Assembly (NCBI GenBank): GCA_032622095.1
Contig: CP136064.1
Coordinates: 41,939,912-42,003,911, forward strand
Length of the DNA: 64,000 bases
Reading direction: 5' to 3'
DNA from: Siphonodentalium dalli
Lineage: Eukaryota > Mollusca > Scaphopoda > Gadilida > Siphonodentaliidae
Shown: in pieces, positions 45,561 to 57,540 of the stretch
Position numbering within the stretch: the stretch's first letter is position 1
Layout: the number at the start of each line of letters is the position of its first letter
The notes under the pieces: model-generated
Told to the model about the DNA's origin: nothing
What the model saw: the letters and a program-made list of their open reading frames with translations, nothing else
Database searches by the model: none
Made by a program: the position numbers and the translations under genes

Positions 45561-46880
45561 AACAGATCAGAACAGTTGTTCAAATGGGGTCATCAGATCA
45601 AAATGTGGCAGATCTAGGGAATCTTACATCTTACAATCCATAGTAATTCTTAAAACATCTTCTCAAGAACCATCGGGGCCATTTAGCTTATATGTAGTAT
45701 GGAGGGTTTTTTGGTGACTGGGATACAGTTGTTCAAATGGGGTCACCCAGTCATATAAGGGCGGCGCCAGAGATATAACTTGTTTATCTATTGTAATTCT
45801 TAAAATATCTTCTTATCAAGAACCGTCAGACCTATTCAGTTTATATTTGGTATGGAGAGAGGGTGACAGGGGTTCAGATTTGTTCATGGCCACCAGGTCA
45901 AATATTGGTAGAGCCAGGAACCCTCTATATTGTTTCTTTAAACACATCAAGAACCATCAGGCATATTCAGCTTATATGTGACCCGCCATATCAAATCCAG
46001 TCGGAAGTCGGGATTTATTTTTACCCTGTGCCAATGCATTCTCTTATATATGCGAGTCGACCATAGGTCGCCTCGCATATATAAGAGAATGCATTGGCCT
46101 AACAATTTTTTATCATTTTTTTTAAATAAATGTTTCTTACAATTTTTAGGACATAAAATAAAAAAACATCCATTACCCTGCAGGGAGCCCCACACATATA
46201 TAGAAGCATATAGAAGAGTGTCGTCTGCTCATGTTTGTCTGGGGCTCTGTATGGGTGAAATTATAAAATTGTTAAAGAATACAAGAACAAATTATTAAAA
46301 TTGTAAAAAATTGTTAGGCCAATGCATTCTCTTATATTTGCGAGGCGACATATGGTCGACTCGTATATATAAAAGAATGCATTGGCACAGGGTAAAAAAA
46401 AATCCGGACTTACGACTGGATTTGATATGGCGGGTCACATATTTGGTATGGTTGTTCTTCAAATGGGTGACTCAGATGTGTTGAAATTGGATCACTAGAT
46501 CAAATAGGGGCGGGGCCAGGGACATAACTCTTTTCCTCAATAGTTCTTAAAACATCTTCTCAAGAACAATTTAGTATATTTAGCTTATATTTTGTATGGA
46601 GGTTCCTTGGGTGACTGGGATTCAGATGTGTTCAAATAGGGTCACAATGTGATATAGGGGTGAGACCAGGGACTTACATCACCCACATAGTAATTCTTAT
46701 AACGTCTTCACCTCAAGATTCATCAGGCCTATTTAGCTTATATATAGTATGGAGGGTCCTCGGGTGACGGGTTACAGATTTGTTAAGTCAAGAAGTGGCA
46801 TTTTGTGTGTAGGGTCCATGGAGAGTTTGGATTCAAATATGTTTGAATGGGGTCAGCCATTAAAAAAGGGGGCATGTCAG
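45561..46880 (+). repeat. Repeat R copy 2, split by family B
   Basis: Modules with AATTCTTAAAACATCTTCTC, AAGAACCATCGGGGCCATTT, AGCTTATATTTGGTATGGAG and TTCAGATTTGTTCA run on both sides of the family B insertion at 45974. Confidence 0.72.
45974..46442 (-). mobile_element. Family B MITE copy 5, nested in repeat R
   Basis: ATAT at 45974-45977 and 46439-46442. Joining the flanks gives CAGCTTATATTTGGTATGG, the usual R sequence, with one ATAT. Both hairpins are present. Confidence 0.9.
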
Positions 46881-47146
46881 GTTGGAACTTTTCAACAGTT
46901 GGGGAAAGCTTGAGGTATCATTTGTGAAATTCAAACATGTGCAAAGGAATTTTACGAACTGGGAATGTGTTTGCATCAGTTGGGATGGGGCAGGCTATGG
47001 AATATATGGGGTGGGTGGTATCAGGGGTGGACAAGGTGGACACTCACCTGCTCAACGGAGACCTCTTGTTACGTCCTTGTTTAGACCTACTTGTTTTGTA
47101 CAAGTACTAACTATTATAGTCTACTGAGTCCCAATCTTCTCAGTCT

Positions 47147-47549
47147 TTAACCCTTTACCCAACAAACCGGCCAAAACCGGCCAAATAAAGCTTCAACAGC
47201 CTAAATTATCTTGGGTCTGCATGTCTCAATAGAACCATACAAATATGGATATCATTGGAACCGGCCCCTTGACCACACTGTGATAGTTACAGTTAGCCCT
47301 GTGCCAATGCATTCTCTTATATATGCGAGTCGACCATAGGTCGCCTCGCATATATAAGAGAATGCATTGGCCTAAAAAAAATCTTTTTTTAACACTTTTT
47401 ACCATTTTTTCTTACATTCTTTAACAATTTTATAATTTTTAATGTGTTAAGCCAATGTATTCTCTTATATATGCGAGGCGACCTATGGTCGACTCGCATA
47501 TATAAGAGAATGCATTGGCACAGGGCCCTTCTGTTGGGTAAAGGGTTAA
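47147..47549 (-). mobile_element. Family A MITE copy 4 (TTAA-flanked)
   Basis: TTAA at 47147-47150 and 47546-47549. The flanks GAGTCCCAATCTTCTCAGTC and GTCAGGTGAGC match an uninterrupted repeat at 48310-48345 and 60606-60645, where TTAC stands in place of the target TTAA. Confidence 0.9.
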
Positions 47550-48612
47550 TGTCAGGTGAGCTACCCCACTGGTTTTATTTGCAAAGTCTTGATTTATATG
47601 TTTAGGTTTACTCACAACAGTGGGACATAGATGTTTTTCCTCAATTGAACATGGGGTGGGGTTTTATTGCCTGTTAAGTTGGTAGTCAGGCATCCATATA
47701 AATCATACATGTCCTATTCTCGAAGGGATGTCCCCACAGGGGTGGGGTGCAGATTTGTTCAATGAGATGTAATTTATTTTTCAAAAACCAATAACACAAA
47801 CTAAATTGAATATAAAATAATAGACCATTGATCAAGAGAAGGGGGCTCCTAGTTTCAATATTTACCCAATACTTATTATTTTATAACAAGATATCATGGG
47901 GTGGGTCTGGCTTCTGATGAGGAAATAATTGCACTGAAAAAACACTTTTTGGATAAAATATATTTAAACTTACATGATTGGTGTGGTTATTTAAAACCTT
48001 TCATTCCCCTTGTCTGTTTTTATTCTACTGTTCTATCTTTTAAATTTGAGTATGAACTACCTGTAGAATCCGTTCCTGATAACATACATTTTTCAGATTA
48101 AAAAACAATCTTCTGATGTATAGTATTGTAATACAATTTTGTCTTCCAACACATGTACACAAATGGTGCACATAATGTCCACATCTGAATTAATTGAATT
48201 AAGAAGGCATATGTATGTCAATGTGAACACTTTAATTTCAAAGCTGAGTGTATAGTTCTATCTACTTATTTTGAAGTAAATTTGACAAGTGCCGACGTTT
48301 AGTCTTCAGAGTCCCAGTCTTCTCAGTCTTTACAGTCTGGTGAACGACCCACATTCATTGACTGTCTTGTTATCCAATGCCAATCCCGTCTATATTGTAT
48401 GTTTATGGTGACACACCCTCACCTGTGTAGTCTGTTGTATCGATGAGGTTTATCGGTTTAGAAATTATTAACACTGTGCATCGACAAATGGACATGTGCT
48501 ATCACATGCGATAACTCAAGTGTTTTGTCGGATCATTTTCATAGATCATGTGCAGGTTTATGATGATACACCACTCAACTGTATTGTGTTTAGTATTTTA
48601 TTGGTTGAATAA
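47550..48612. other. No gene; repeat remnants
   Basis: The frame 47901-48101 matches no family I know. 48310-48360 carries a short repeat (GAGTCCCAGTCTTCTCAGTC) also seen at 60606. Confidence 0.35.
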
Positions 48613-49450
48613 TTAAAGGGGGGTTGTACACTGAATTCGACCATTTATGACCCGCCATATCATATCCAGCCGTAAGTCGGGATTTTTTTTACCCTGTGCC
48701 AATGCATTCTCTTATATATGCGAGTCGACCATATGTCGCCTCGCATTTATAAGAGAATGCATTGGCCTAACAATTTTTTACAATTTTAATAATTTTTTCT
48801 TGTATTCTTTAACAATTTTATAATTTCACCCATACAGAGCCCCAGACAACCATGAGCAGACGGCACTCTTCTATATGCTTCTATATATGTGTGGGGCTCC
48901 CTGCAGGGTAATGGATGTTTTTTTTATTTTATGTCCTAAAAATTGTCAGAAACATTTATTTAAAAAAAATGATAAAAAATTGTTAGGCCAATGCATTCTC
49001 TTAAATATGCGAGGCGACCTATGGTCGACTCGCATATATAAGAGAATGCATTGGCACAGGGTAAAAAAAAATCCCGACTTACGACTGGATTTGATATGGC
49101 GGGTCACATTTATGGGACCATCTCCTTTTATACTCAACATAATATATGCAACACATGAATGAATTTGAACCATGGATTAGTGCAAAATACACCCATTTGC
49201 TCTATGAAGGATGCAAACAATATGGTAATAATAATGAAAAATGGTAATAATAATGAAAATGAAGTTATGGCTGGAGTCATAAATTCATTTGCATTACAGT
49301 TACCATGTGTTTTGCATCGTTCATAGAACTCATAAGTGTATTTTGTACTAATCCACGGCTCAAATTCATTCACTTGTTGCATACATTCTGTTGAGTATAA
49401 AAGGAGATGGTCCCATAAATGGTCGAATTTAGTGTACAGTCCCCCTTCAA
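48613..49450. mobile_element. Family C element copy 1 (TTAA-type), split by family B
   Basis: TTAA at 48613-48616 and TCAA at 49447-49450. The arms begin AGGGGGGTTGTACACTGAAT and AGGGGGACTGTACACTAAAT (right end read inward) and continue through GGGACCATCTCCTTTTATAC for more than 100 bp. The left arm is interrupted by a family B element. Confidence 0.83.
48643..49113 (+). mobile_element. Family B MITE copy 6, nested in family C
   Basis: The outer repeat is ATTTAT (48643-48648 and 49108-49113). The left end reads GACCCGCC, lacking the GT seen in other copies. The opposite family C arm supplies the empty site (GACCATTTATGGGACC in order). Confidence 0.85.
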
Positions 49451-49603
49451 CCCTTCCTACACATTTAATAGACTATAGATATTGGATGAAAAAATTCAAA
49501 AACTTTTCATATGATATTCGTCATATTCCTTATATAGGTTTATCTTGACACCTGTATGACACTCTTCACCTGTATTGATTCAGGTATTGATTGACTAATT
49601 AAT

Positions 49604-50263
49604 TATACCCCGGCAAGGAAGTTGTGGGAGGTATACTGGAATCAGCTCGCCCGTCCATCCATCCGTCCGTCCGTCAACACTTCTTTGAACATCTTCTCCA
49701 GATCCACAGGCCCGAATGGGTTCATATTTGGTGTGGATGTTCCCTACGTGACTCACATTCACATTTGTTCAAATGAAGACAGGTCAAACAGTTGCGAAGC
49801 TAGGACCATAACTCTTTCCCACTATAGTAATTCTTTAAACGACTTTTCAAATTCCATTGGGCCGAATGGGTTCATATTTGGTATAAAGTGTCCTTGTGTG
49901 ACTGTGGTTCATATTTGTTCAAATGAGGTCACTGTGTCGATTGTGGTCTGATGCCACATGCACTATCGTTTGCATCATCTTCACTTTTCGTGTACATTTC
50001 TATATTCAGTCAGTTCCAGAAATATGGTTTCGATTGTGGTAGTCAGTATGTTTGAATGTACAGTAATGACCTAAATAATCGACTCCTTAACCACAGCAGA
50101 ATTATGGATAACTTTTCAGGATTTAGTCGGAAACATGGCGTGTTGCCATTCATCGTGAAGTGAGCTCAGAGAGTATAATTCTGCTGTGGTTAAGGAGTCG
50201 ATTATTTAGGCCATTACTGTATATGGGTTAAATAATTCCCGTGATCGCAATCAGCCTCTCGTT
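49604..50263 (+). mobile_element. Repeat R copy 3, complete, with family F nested
   Basis: Head hairpin TATACCCCGGCAAGG facing GGGAGGTATA, then CCGTCCGTCCGTC, then modules CGAATGGGTTCATATTTGGT and CCATAACTCTTTCCCAC. It ends in CTCTCGTT as family Q does, just after a family F element. Confidence 0.72.
50059..50221. mobile_element. Family F MITE copy 2 (Tc1/mariner-like)
   Basis: TA at 50059-50060 and 50220-50221 with CAGTAATGACCTAAATAATC and its near complement. CAGT ends and TA duplication are typical of Tc1/mariner. The arms meet around a short centre, so it is a fold-back element. Confidence 0.85.
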
Positions 50264-50421
50264 AAAGATGGGATTGCATTACTATATATATAATATTAAA
50301 CAAAACAAAATAAAACCAAAACAACAGCAATAAACAAAAGGGAAACAAACTAAATGTAATCCAAATTCCAAACACATGCAGAAATGCACTGGAGAGATAT
50401 ATGGTTCAACTCATATTTCAC

Positions 50422-50811
50422 TTAACCCTTTACCCAACAAACCGGCCAAAACCGGCCAAATAAAGCTTCAACAGCCTAAAATATCTTCGGTCTGTCTCAA
50501 TAGAACCATACAAATATGGATATCATTGGAACCGGCTCCTTGACCACATCGTGATAGTTACAGTTATGCCCTGTGCCAATGCATTCTCTTATATATGCGA
50601 GTCGACCATAGGTCGCCTCGCATATATAAGAGAATGCATTGGCCTAAAAAAAATCTTTTTTTAACACTTTTTCTTACATTCTTTAACAATTTTATAATTT
50701 TTAATGTGTTAAGCCAATGCATTCTCTTATATATGCGAGGCGACCTATGGTCGACTCGCATATATAAGAGAATGCATTGGCACAGGGCCCTTCTGTTGGG
50801 TAAAGGGTCAA
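50422..50811 (-). mobile_element. Family A MITE copy 5
   Basis: TTAA at 50422-50425; the right target has mutated to TCAA (50808-50811). Both hairpins are complete. Confidence 0.88.
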
Positions 50812-51027
50812 AAGTATTTTAATTTTCCGAAAATACTGACAATTCCTATCTTAGTTCACGGGAAAATATTAGGAACATATAAGCTTCTTTTGGCTGGTCT
50901 CTCGGACTCGTTTGTACCTTTGAATGAAGTTCGGGGAAGATATACACCACCTTTAATATCGAAGTCAGATAATTGATAGATCAGTGTGGATTATGGAGCG
51001 GTATAAAATTCGTTCAGCATTATGCCT

Positions 51028-51497
51028 TTAAATGTGCTCAATCCTATCAGACGGTCCCCATATAATCAAGTTACAACAACAACAACAACATTTCTTCAAA
51101 ATACGCTTTTGCTTTCATAATCGATTAATTACAACAAAATAATGCTAACCGTTGTCATGTATGTTTTAAAATTTCCCAAAACGTGTTATTTATCAAAATT
51201 TGTTCAACGAAATATAGCAGTATTATCACTTGCATATCACGAAATTTGGCCGTATTACCACTTGATTTTAGAGTTATCCATCTTCATCCGCAAAATGTCC
51301 GTGACCATCGGTTTGACGGGTTTTTTCTGGGTCACAAATAATTACAAATTTCGAGAAATAACAAATTTCAAAAATCGATATTTGATCACTGAGCTTTGGT
51401 GGGTGGGTGGGTTCCGCGACTCGTATCAAATATTTTTCACCCCCGAAGCCAAAGAAATATTTCTTTGGGAGCATTAATTCGGATTATGCATCTTTAA
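51028..51497 (+). mobile_element. Family I MITE copy 4 (TTAA-flanked)
   Basis: TTAA at 51028-51031 and 51494-51497. Ends ATGTGCTCAATCC and AGATGCATAATCCG (right end read inward). Long similarity to copy 2 across the interior. Confidence 0.78.
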
Positions 51498-52689
51498 TCG
51501 GGCGATCATTGTGACCAATTTGGTAACTTTCAGGTTGCAACTTTAAAAGCTATATAAGTATGCAACATATATTATGTGCTACATAAAGCATATAATATAT
51601 TATCCTGCCATCTCGTAGTGTCGTCGACCAGGCGTGAACGTGTTATATTTGTGAAAGCTAATCGGCTGTATAACTAAACGTGCTTGCATGGGCTGTGAAA
51701 TAAGGACAAAATATAAGCAGACTATAAGTTGATATTTCTATTTTGACATCTCAAACAATTTCTGATTTCATTAAATTAGCATGCACAATCCTTTGATTAT
51801 AAATGAAGCGCACATATATATATATAGAAACATATTATATGCATCAATCAACAGCAATAATGTAAATATATAGTATAAAATATAGTCGTGTGAACTATAT
51901 GGAGTACTATGTCCCCATACGCCATACATGGAATGTGCTTTCGCTTTTCTTGGCATATATTTCCACAAATACATGCACTGTTAAGAAAATACTACATCTA
52001 TATCAACTTTCTCTGTTCTACTTTTGTTTCTCACCGGAAATATCACCAAAATTGTTGATGCCCAACGCCAACCCCTTTCGCGCATCATCACCGCCTGTAT
52101 AATGTGGCATAGTTCCCGAATCAGGTCGGAGCAAAAGGAAACGACGACCTATATATATTTTGTTATCCGGCGTCTGATTGGCTGAGAGCTTACTGACTGT
52201 GTCGTGAGCGCGGCTATCTGATTCATTTGTTTTCGCTATAGTAAAATGCATTATGAATGAACAGCTGCACAGTGCAGCGATGTGCAAGAAACTGCACTAT
52301 ATATTTGTTTAACAATTGACCGAGTTGCATGGTACAATTTACCGAACCCTGTTTATTCCGCGATCACAAGAAACAGCTTGACACGTGCATGTAACTTAAA
52401 CCCGGCTACTTTGCAGATACATATATATAGTTTGGTGGAAATTGGTTGTCAAGCACTCTCATTGTGGTTAGTTTATTCAGTCCAATCGTGGGACCCCTGC
52501 ATGCGAGAATGAATCACTATGGGACAAAAAGTACAGGATGGAGTCGCGTGCATTTATTATGGGAGATTTAGCGTGGGTGCATAAAACTTATAATAACTTT
52601 GTTATTTTTTGACATAATTATACTTCTGTGAGAATGTACATTATAAAAAGAAATTTGTAATTACTCAGCAACGTGAAATTTGTTACTTA
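51498..52689. other. No gene recognised
   Basis: Several short frames, none with a recognisable family. No repeats noticed. Confidence 0.3.
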
Positions 52690-54256
52690 TTCCTTATTCG
52701 CAAAATATCGGAAAGTGTGGCAAAATGCCCCAAATTCGTAAGTGGCCAGGTGGGCGGAACATTTTGGGCCGAAATTTGTTTGGGTCGAGTTCGTAAAAGT
52801 GGTCCGAAAAAGTGTCGAACCTGTGCTCGGTCCGATTTTTTTGGGGAAAATGTGGCAAATGACGCCAAATGCCCAAGCGGCCAGCTGGGCGGAAAATTTT
52901 GGGTCGAAAATGTTTTGGGTCGAGTTCGTAAAAGTGGTCCGAAAAAGTGTCCAACCTGTGCTCGGTCCGATTTTTTTAGGAAAATGTGGCAAATGACCAC
53001 GGGAACATACTAAATAAAAAATTGGGCCTAAAACATTTGGGTCGAAAACGTCCCAAATGCCTCGAAATTAGACAAAGTCTAAAAAATGAAGGGAAAATGG
53101 CCCCAATGAGTCCAAATTCTCAAGTGGTCAGCTGGGCGGAACATATTGGGCCGAAATCATTTTGGGTCGAGTTCGTAAAAGTGGTCCGAAAATGTGTCCA
53201 ACCTGTGCTCGGTCCGATCTTCTGGGGAAAATGTGGCAAATGACGCCAAATGGCCAGCTGGGCGGGAATTTTTTTTGGGTCCAGTTCGTAAGTGGTTCGA
53301 AAAAAGTGTCCAACATGTGCTCGGTCATATTTTTTTATGAAAATGTGGCAAATGACCACGGGAACATACTATTAAAGCAAAAAAATAAAAATAATTTGGG
53401 TCGAAAAAATTTGGGTCGAAATGCCTCAAAGTCTAAAAAATGAAGGGAAAATGGCCCCAATGAGTCCAAATTCTGAAGTGGCCAGCTGGGCGGAACATTT
53501 TGGGCCGAAAATTGTTTGGGTCGAGTTCGTAAAAGTGGTCCGAAAAAGTGTCCAACCTGTGCTCGGACCGAAATTTTTTAGAAAATGTGGCAGATTACCA
53601 CGGGAACATACTAAGTAAAAAATAACAAAAATTTGGGCAGAAAAAAAAATTGGGTCGAAAATTTGTTTGAATAAGTTTCGGTTAATTAGACGGCATGGGT
53701 TGTTGGTCGCTCAAAATAATCCATAGAAACACCCCTACCCCCTCCCATCGCCCGCGGGGATACCACACCGAGCGGCTGAAAATGGCGTATGGACCCTTTT
53801 CGAGAACGAATGAGGATTTCGGCCAATTTGACGGCATGGGTGGGTGACCCGCGTCAAATACCCCTAGAAACATTTAGAGTCCAAAAACGACACAAATTGT
53901 GTCGGTTTATTATGGTAGTTCGGCCCAAATTTTTTTTATTTTGTACTGAGTATGTTCCCGTGGTCATTTGCCACATTTTCTAAAAAATTTCGGACCGAGC
54001 ACAGGTTGGACACTTTTTCGGACCACTTTTACGAACTCGACATAAAAAAAATTTGGCCCAAAATTTCTCGCCCAGCTGGCCACTTGCAAATTTTGGGTCA
54101 TTTGCCACATTTTCCCCAAAAAATCGGACCGAGCACAGGTTCGACACTTTTTCGGACCACTTTCACGAACTCGAGCAAAAAAAAATTCGGCCCAAAATGT
54201 TCCGCCCAGCTGGCCACTTGAGAATTTGGACTCATTTGCCACATTTCCCCCAAAAT
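52690..54256. repeat. Higher-order inverted satellite W
   Basis: Units of about 130 bp carry CCAGCTGGGCGGAACATTTT, GGGTCGAGTTCGTAAAAGTG and AAGTGTCCAACCTGTGCTCG. In + orientation the CAGCTGGGCGG block (first unit diverged, AGGTGGGCGG) occurs near 52749, 52880, 53129, 53254 and 53481; two units are inverted near 54068 and 54206. Pairs of units are separated by linkers with CACGGGAACATACTA. A unique centre (about 53650-53940) separates the inverted parts. Open frames here are chance. Confidence 0.82.
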
Positions 54257-54279
54257 GAAAATCACATGCTTTAGGAACA

Positions 54280-54635
54280 ACCTACGATATCATAATCCCC
54301 GACGACATCGCAATCGTGTGAACAAACTATCCACGATCTCGTCGGGCCCGATTGAATCGTGCATGGTCGTCTGAACGTACACTAAAGCATGTGGTTGACT
54401 ATCCTACGGTCATTTCCAGCTACGATTTTTACGTACACACGACTGCGATTACGTCGCGAGTGGAGGTAACCAAGGATACGCCACGATTTCGCATCTAAAA
54501 TCAAACAGCGCTTGATATTATTTTATGACCTACGATTTTGACGTGAGCATCCGCAGTCCAACTTGCGGTTACTTCCTACGACGGAAATCTTCCACTTACG
54601 ATTGTATCGTGGTCGTCTGAACGTTCACTAAGTCA
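54280..54635. repeat. CGATTTTACG-rich segment, possible fold-back element
   Basis: GGTCGTCTGAACGT plus a CACTA end occurs at 54366 and 54611 in the same orientation, with repeated CCTACGATTTT and CTACGAT blocks. It looks transposon-derived, but I could not define both ends. Confidence 0.4.
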
Positions 54636-54895
54636 ACTCGTACCCCGAGTCACTGATTTTACAATTTCATAGAATACATAAAAAATACGTCTACTTGTAC
54701 CCATGCAGAGTCACTGGTTTTACAATTTCATAGAGTATAAGTAGAGTCACCGATTTTTACAGTACACAAATTCAAATAGTACCATAATCCGTCGCCGTTT
54801 GTGGATGAAGTGATCTCTTGTACAATTTTCTGAAACTAAGTCAACTCGTACCCCGAGTCACTGATTTTACAATTTCATAGACTAACATTTTGCAC
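54636..54895 (+). repeat. 'AACTCGTACCCCGAGTCAC' tandem repeat
   Basis: Four or more imperfect units of ACTCGTACCCCGAGTCACTG and TTTTACAATTTCATAGA. A further unit lies at 55438-55480. Confidence 0.75.
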
Positions 54896-56399
54896 AATTA
54901 CCAGGGGGGGATTTTCCGGGCACGTATGCCGGGTGGTTTGGGTGGTCGATGGGACCAACAAACAAATTTTTCTGCAAGTCTTTTTGACTATTTTTGCAAT
55001 GAGTTTGGCTTAAAACACCTTAGAATAAGAGAAATAATGTAAATCTAACTGTTAAACTGACTGCAGGCAGTTATCGTGTTGTATTTTGTTGCAAATTTGA
55101 AATCCAAGATGGCCGCTGGCAGCCATGTTTTTTTGGTCGAATGACCCCAAAATGACTCGTTCCTATTTACATGTCAATGTTAACATCCATGACAAATAGT
55201 GTGCACAGAAATTCATATACAGCTGTTTACAGTGAATTCCCCCCCCCCCCAGCAAATCTCTGTTTTACTGTTAAAAGGGGGGTGGTGTCCAAACATGGTC
55301 GGAACAAACTGCCGAAAATGGAAAAAAAATTGAACGCGGGGGTGGGTGGGTTCCAACAAGGGTCGAATGTAAAAAAAATAAGCATACGTGCCTGAAATTT
55401 TTTTCCCGACCCCCCTGCAATTACCACAAATCTAAGTGAACTCGTACCCCGTGTCACCGATTTTACAATGTAATACGCTAAGTCAATTCACCCACAATGA
55501 CATACTGCGTCATCTCGGACCCCGTTCTTCACAAACCGACATGAGTCTCCAGTCTAAATAAAATAAAATCAGAGGGTGCGAAAATACTCAGGTGATTACG
55601 AGTTGTTTCAGCTGGAGGTTACGAGCTGACTCATAGTCTGATATGATGTCGACTTTTTTCGGAGGTTAAGGTACGAAATGACTTGGTCCCATTTAAATCA
55701 CAGGAAACGTTGAAAAAACTTGGTAACATTCCAACAGGACCGGGGTTGTCGAATTTTGATCTGGTTATATGCGACCATGGAGTGTGAATATATGCATGCA
55801 AGCATGTGTCCTCAAATGCAGCGTCAGGTGTGGGAATTTTTGCTGAATGAATCGTATTTGAGACTATACCTGTTAAGACACCCGACCCCCAACAGCTTTA
55901 TAGAACTCACAGAAAGCATGAGAAAGGTCATACTTTGAGTTGATACACCTGCTCCCTGTGTTTTGTTACATAAGATCACATTATATTTTTTGAGCTATTT
56001 TGGAGCCAATCTATAGAAGTTACGAGTTTTAATATAAAATGCAGGTTAATTGTTAGCCTCATAACATGTCATTACCAAAGTTCGTCGACAAAAGTACCGT
56101 ATAATGCAATGTCAAAGAAGACAAATGCGTGTCTCACACCTGCCTTGTCTAGACCTATGCGATCGAATTATAGTCCCTGCATGGTCTAGATACCTGTGAT
56201 TTATAGGGAACCCGTGTTAGTTAACGCCCCCACGTGTGTGTGAGCCATCCTTGGTATGCATCCTGGTACTTGGCCACATCGACTAACAAACACAAATCCG
56301 AACCAACTGAGATGTTTCCATGTTGCAGACTCTAAGTTACAATAACAGCAGCAGCAGCAGCAATATGACAACAACATAAATATCTAATTTAACACAATT
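54896..56399. other. No gene; scattered fragments
   Basis: An O-type block (AAGATGGCCGCTGGCAGCCATG) in shortened form lies near 55105. Poly-C at 55240 and a CAG microsatellite near 56350. No exon recognised. Confidence 0.35.
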
Positions 56400-57500
56400 T
56401 TAGCTCAACTTTAAGAAGTAAAATTTGAGCTATTGCATGGGTTGGCGCCGTCATCCGTGTGTGCGTGCATGCGCCCGTATGTCTGTGCGGCCGTCATCAA
56501 TTTCTTTCAGAACCCGTCCTGCACGCAAGCCACATCCCTCATCCGATCCTGACAGATGGGCGCTGTCGATTTCCCCCCGAAAATCGTTTAGAAACATTTC
56601 ATTTCCATTTGAATTCATCGGCACACACTGGAGCCCAAATTTATTGGATAATTGATTTGCAAAATTACAGGCAAGTTTAGGATTGCCTCTAGATGGGAGC
56701 TATCGAATTTGAAAGATTTTCGTTGAAAAGCATTGCCGCCGGCAGCCATCTTCTATTTTACTCTTTGCAGGACTAAATCCTTTCACACACTCTGCAGACC
56801 ACATCCGTAGATAATCCGATCGTCACGAACTTCATATGGGTCGTCCGGGTGACCTCAAGATATGTCTAATAGAAGGCTAGAAGCTATCGATTTTGTCCGC
56901 AGTTCGTTAAAGAAACAAGGCCGTCGGCACACCCTGCAGCCCATATTTATTGGAGAATTGTTTTGAAATTTTTTAGGATCACCACTATCTAGGTGGGAGC
57001 TTTTGAACGATTTTGACTCTTTTTCTTCGCCATTTTTTAAAGAATAAAATTATTGTAAACCGGGAGAGGGGCTAAGTAAGTTTTTTAACTTGTCCCCAAT
57101 CCCTTTTGAATTATATTAATATACAAATAAAATATGTTTAAAGTAAAAGTAAACGATTTTGATTAAAAACATGCCGAGTAAACGATTTTGATTAAAAACA
57201 TGGCCGCTGGCAGCCATCTTTAATTGTACTATATATCTGCATAACTATATCCTTTGGCACACCCAATACAGACAATGCACACCACTCTTCCGTTTGTATC
57301 AAACTACATCGTGGATCTTCGGAGTAACCACCAGATGGGAGCTATCCAATTTTTTCCGTATTCTATTTTTAAAACATGGTCGCCAGTGATAATCTTGGAT
57401 TTTACTCTTTGCATGACTAAATTCTTCGGTACAACCAGAAGGCCACATCCCTCGTTATCTATATTGTCCAGAATTCGTTAAAACAGTGACGTGATAGAGG
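56400..57500 (+). repeat. Repeat O copy 2 with hairpin head
   Basis: Head TAGCTCAACTTTAAG facing AAATTTGAGCTA, then GGCGCCGTCATCCGT, then modules with GGCAGCCATCTT, TCTAGATGGGAGCTATCGAA and ACTAAATCCTTT. Confidence 0.68.
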
Positions 57501-57517
57501 GTCCCCGTATGCGGGAG

Positions 57518-57532
57518 GGGGGGGGGGGGGTT
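57518..57532 (+). repeat. Poly-G tract
   Basis: Guanine homopolymer between repeats O and R. Confidence 0.75.
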
Positions 57533-57540
57533 CTACCTCA

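Noticed and set aside
52683-54280. Many overlapping frames of 60-105 codons on both strands.
   Set aside because: They follow the satellite W unit; both strands and several frames are open because of its composition, and no family is recognisable.
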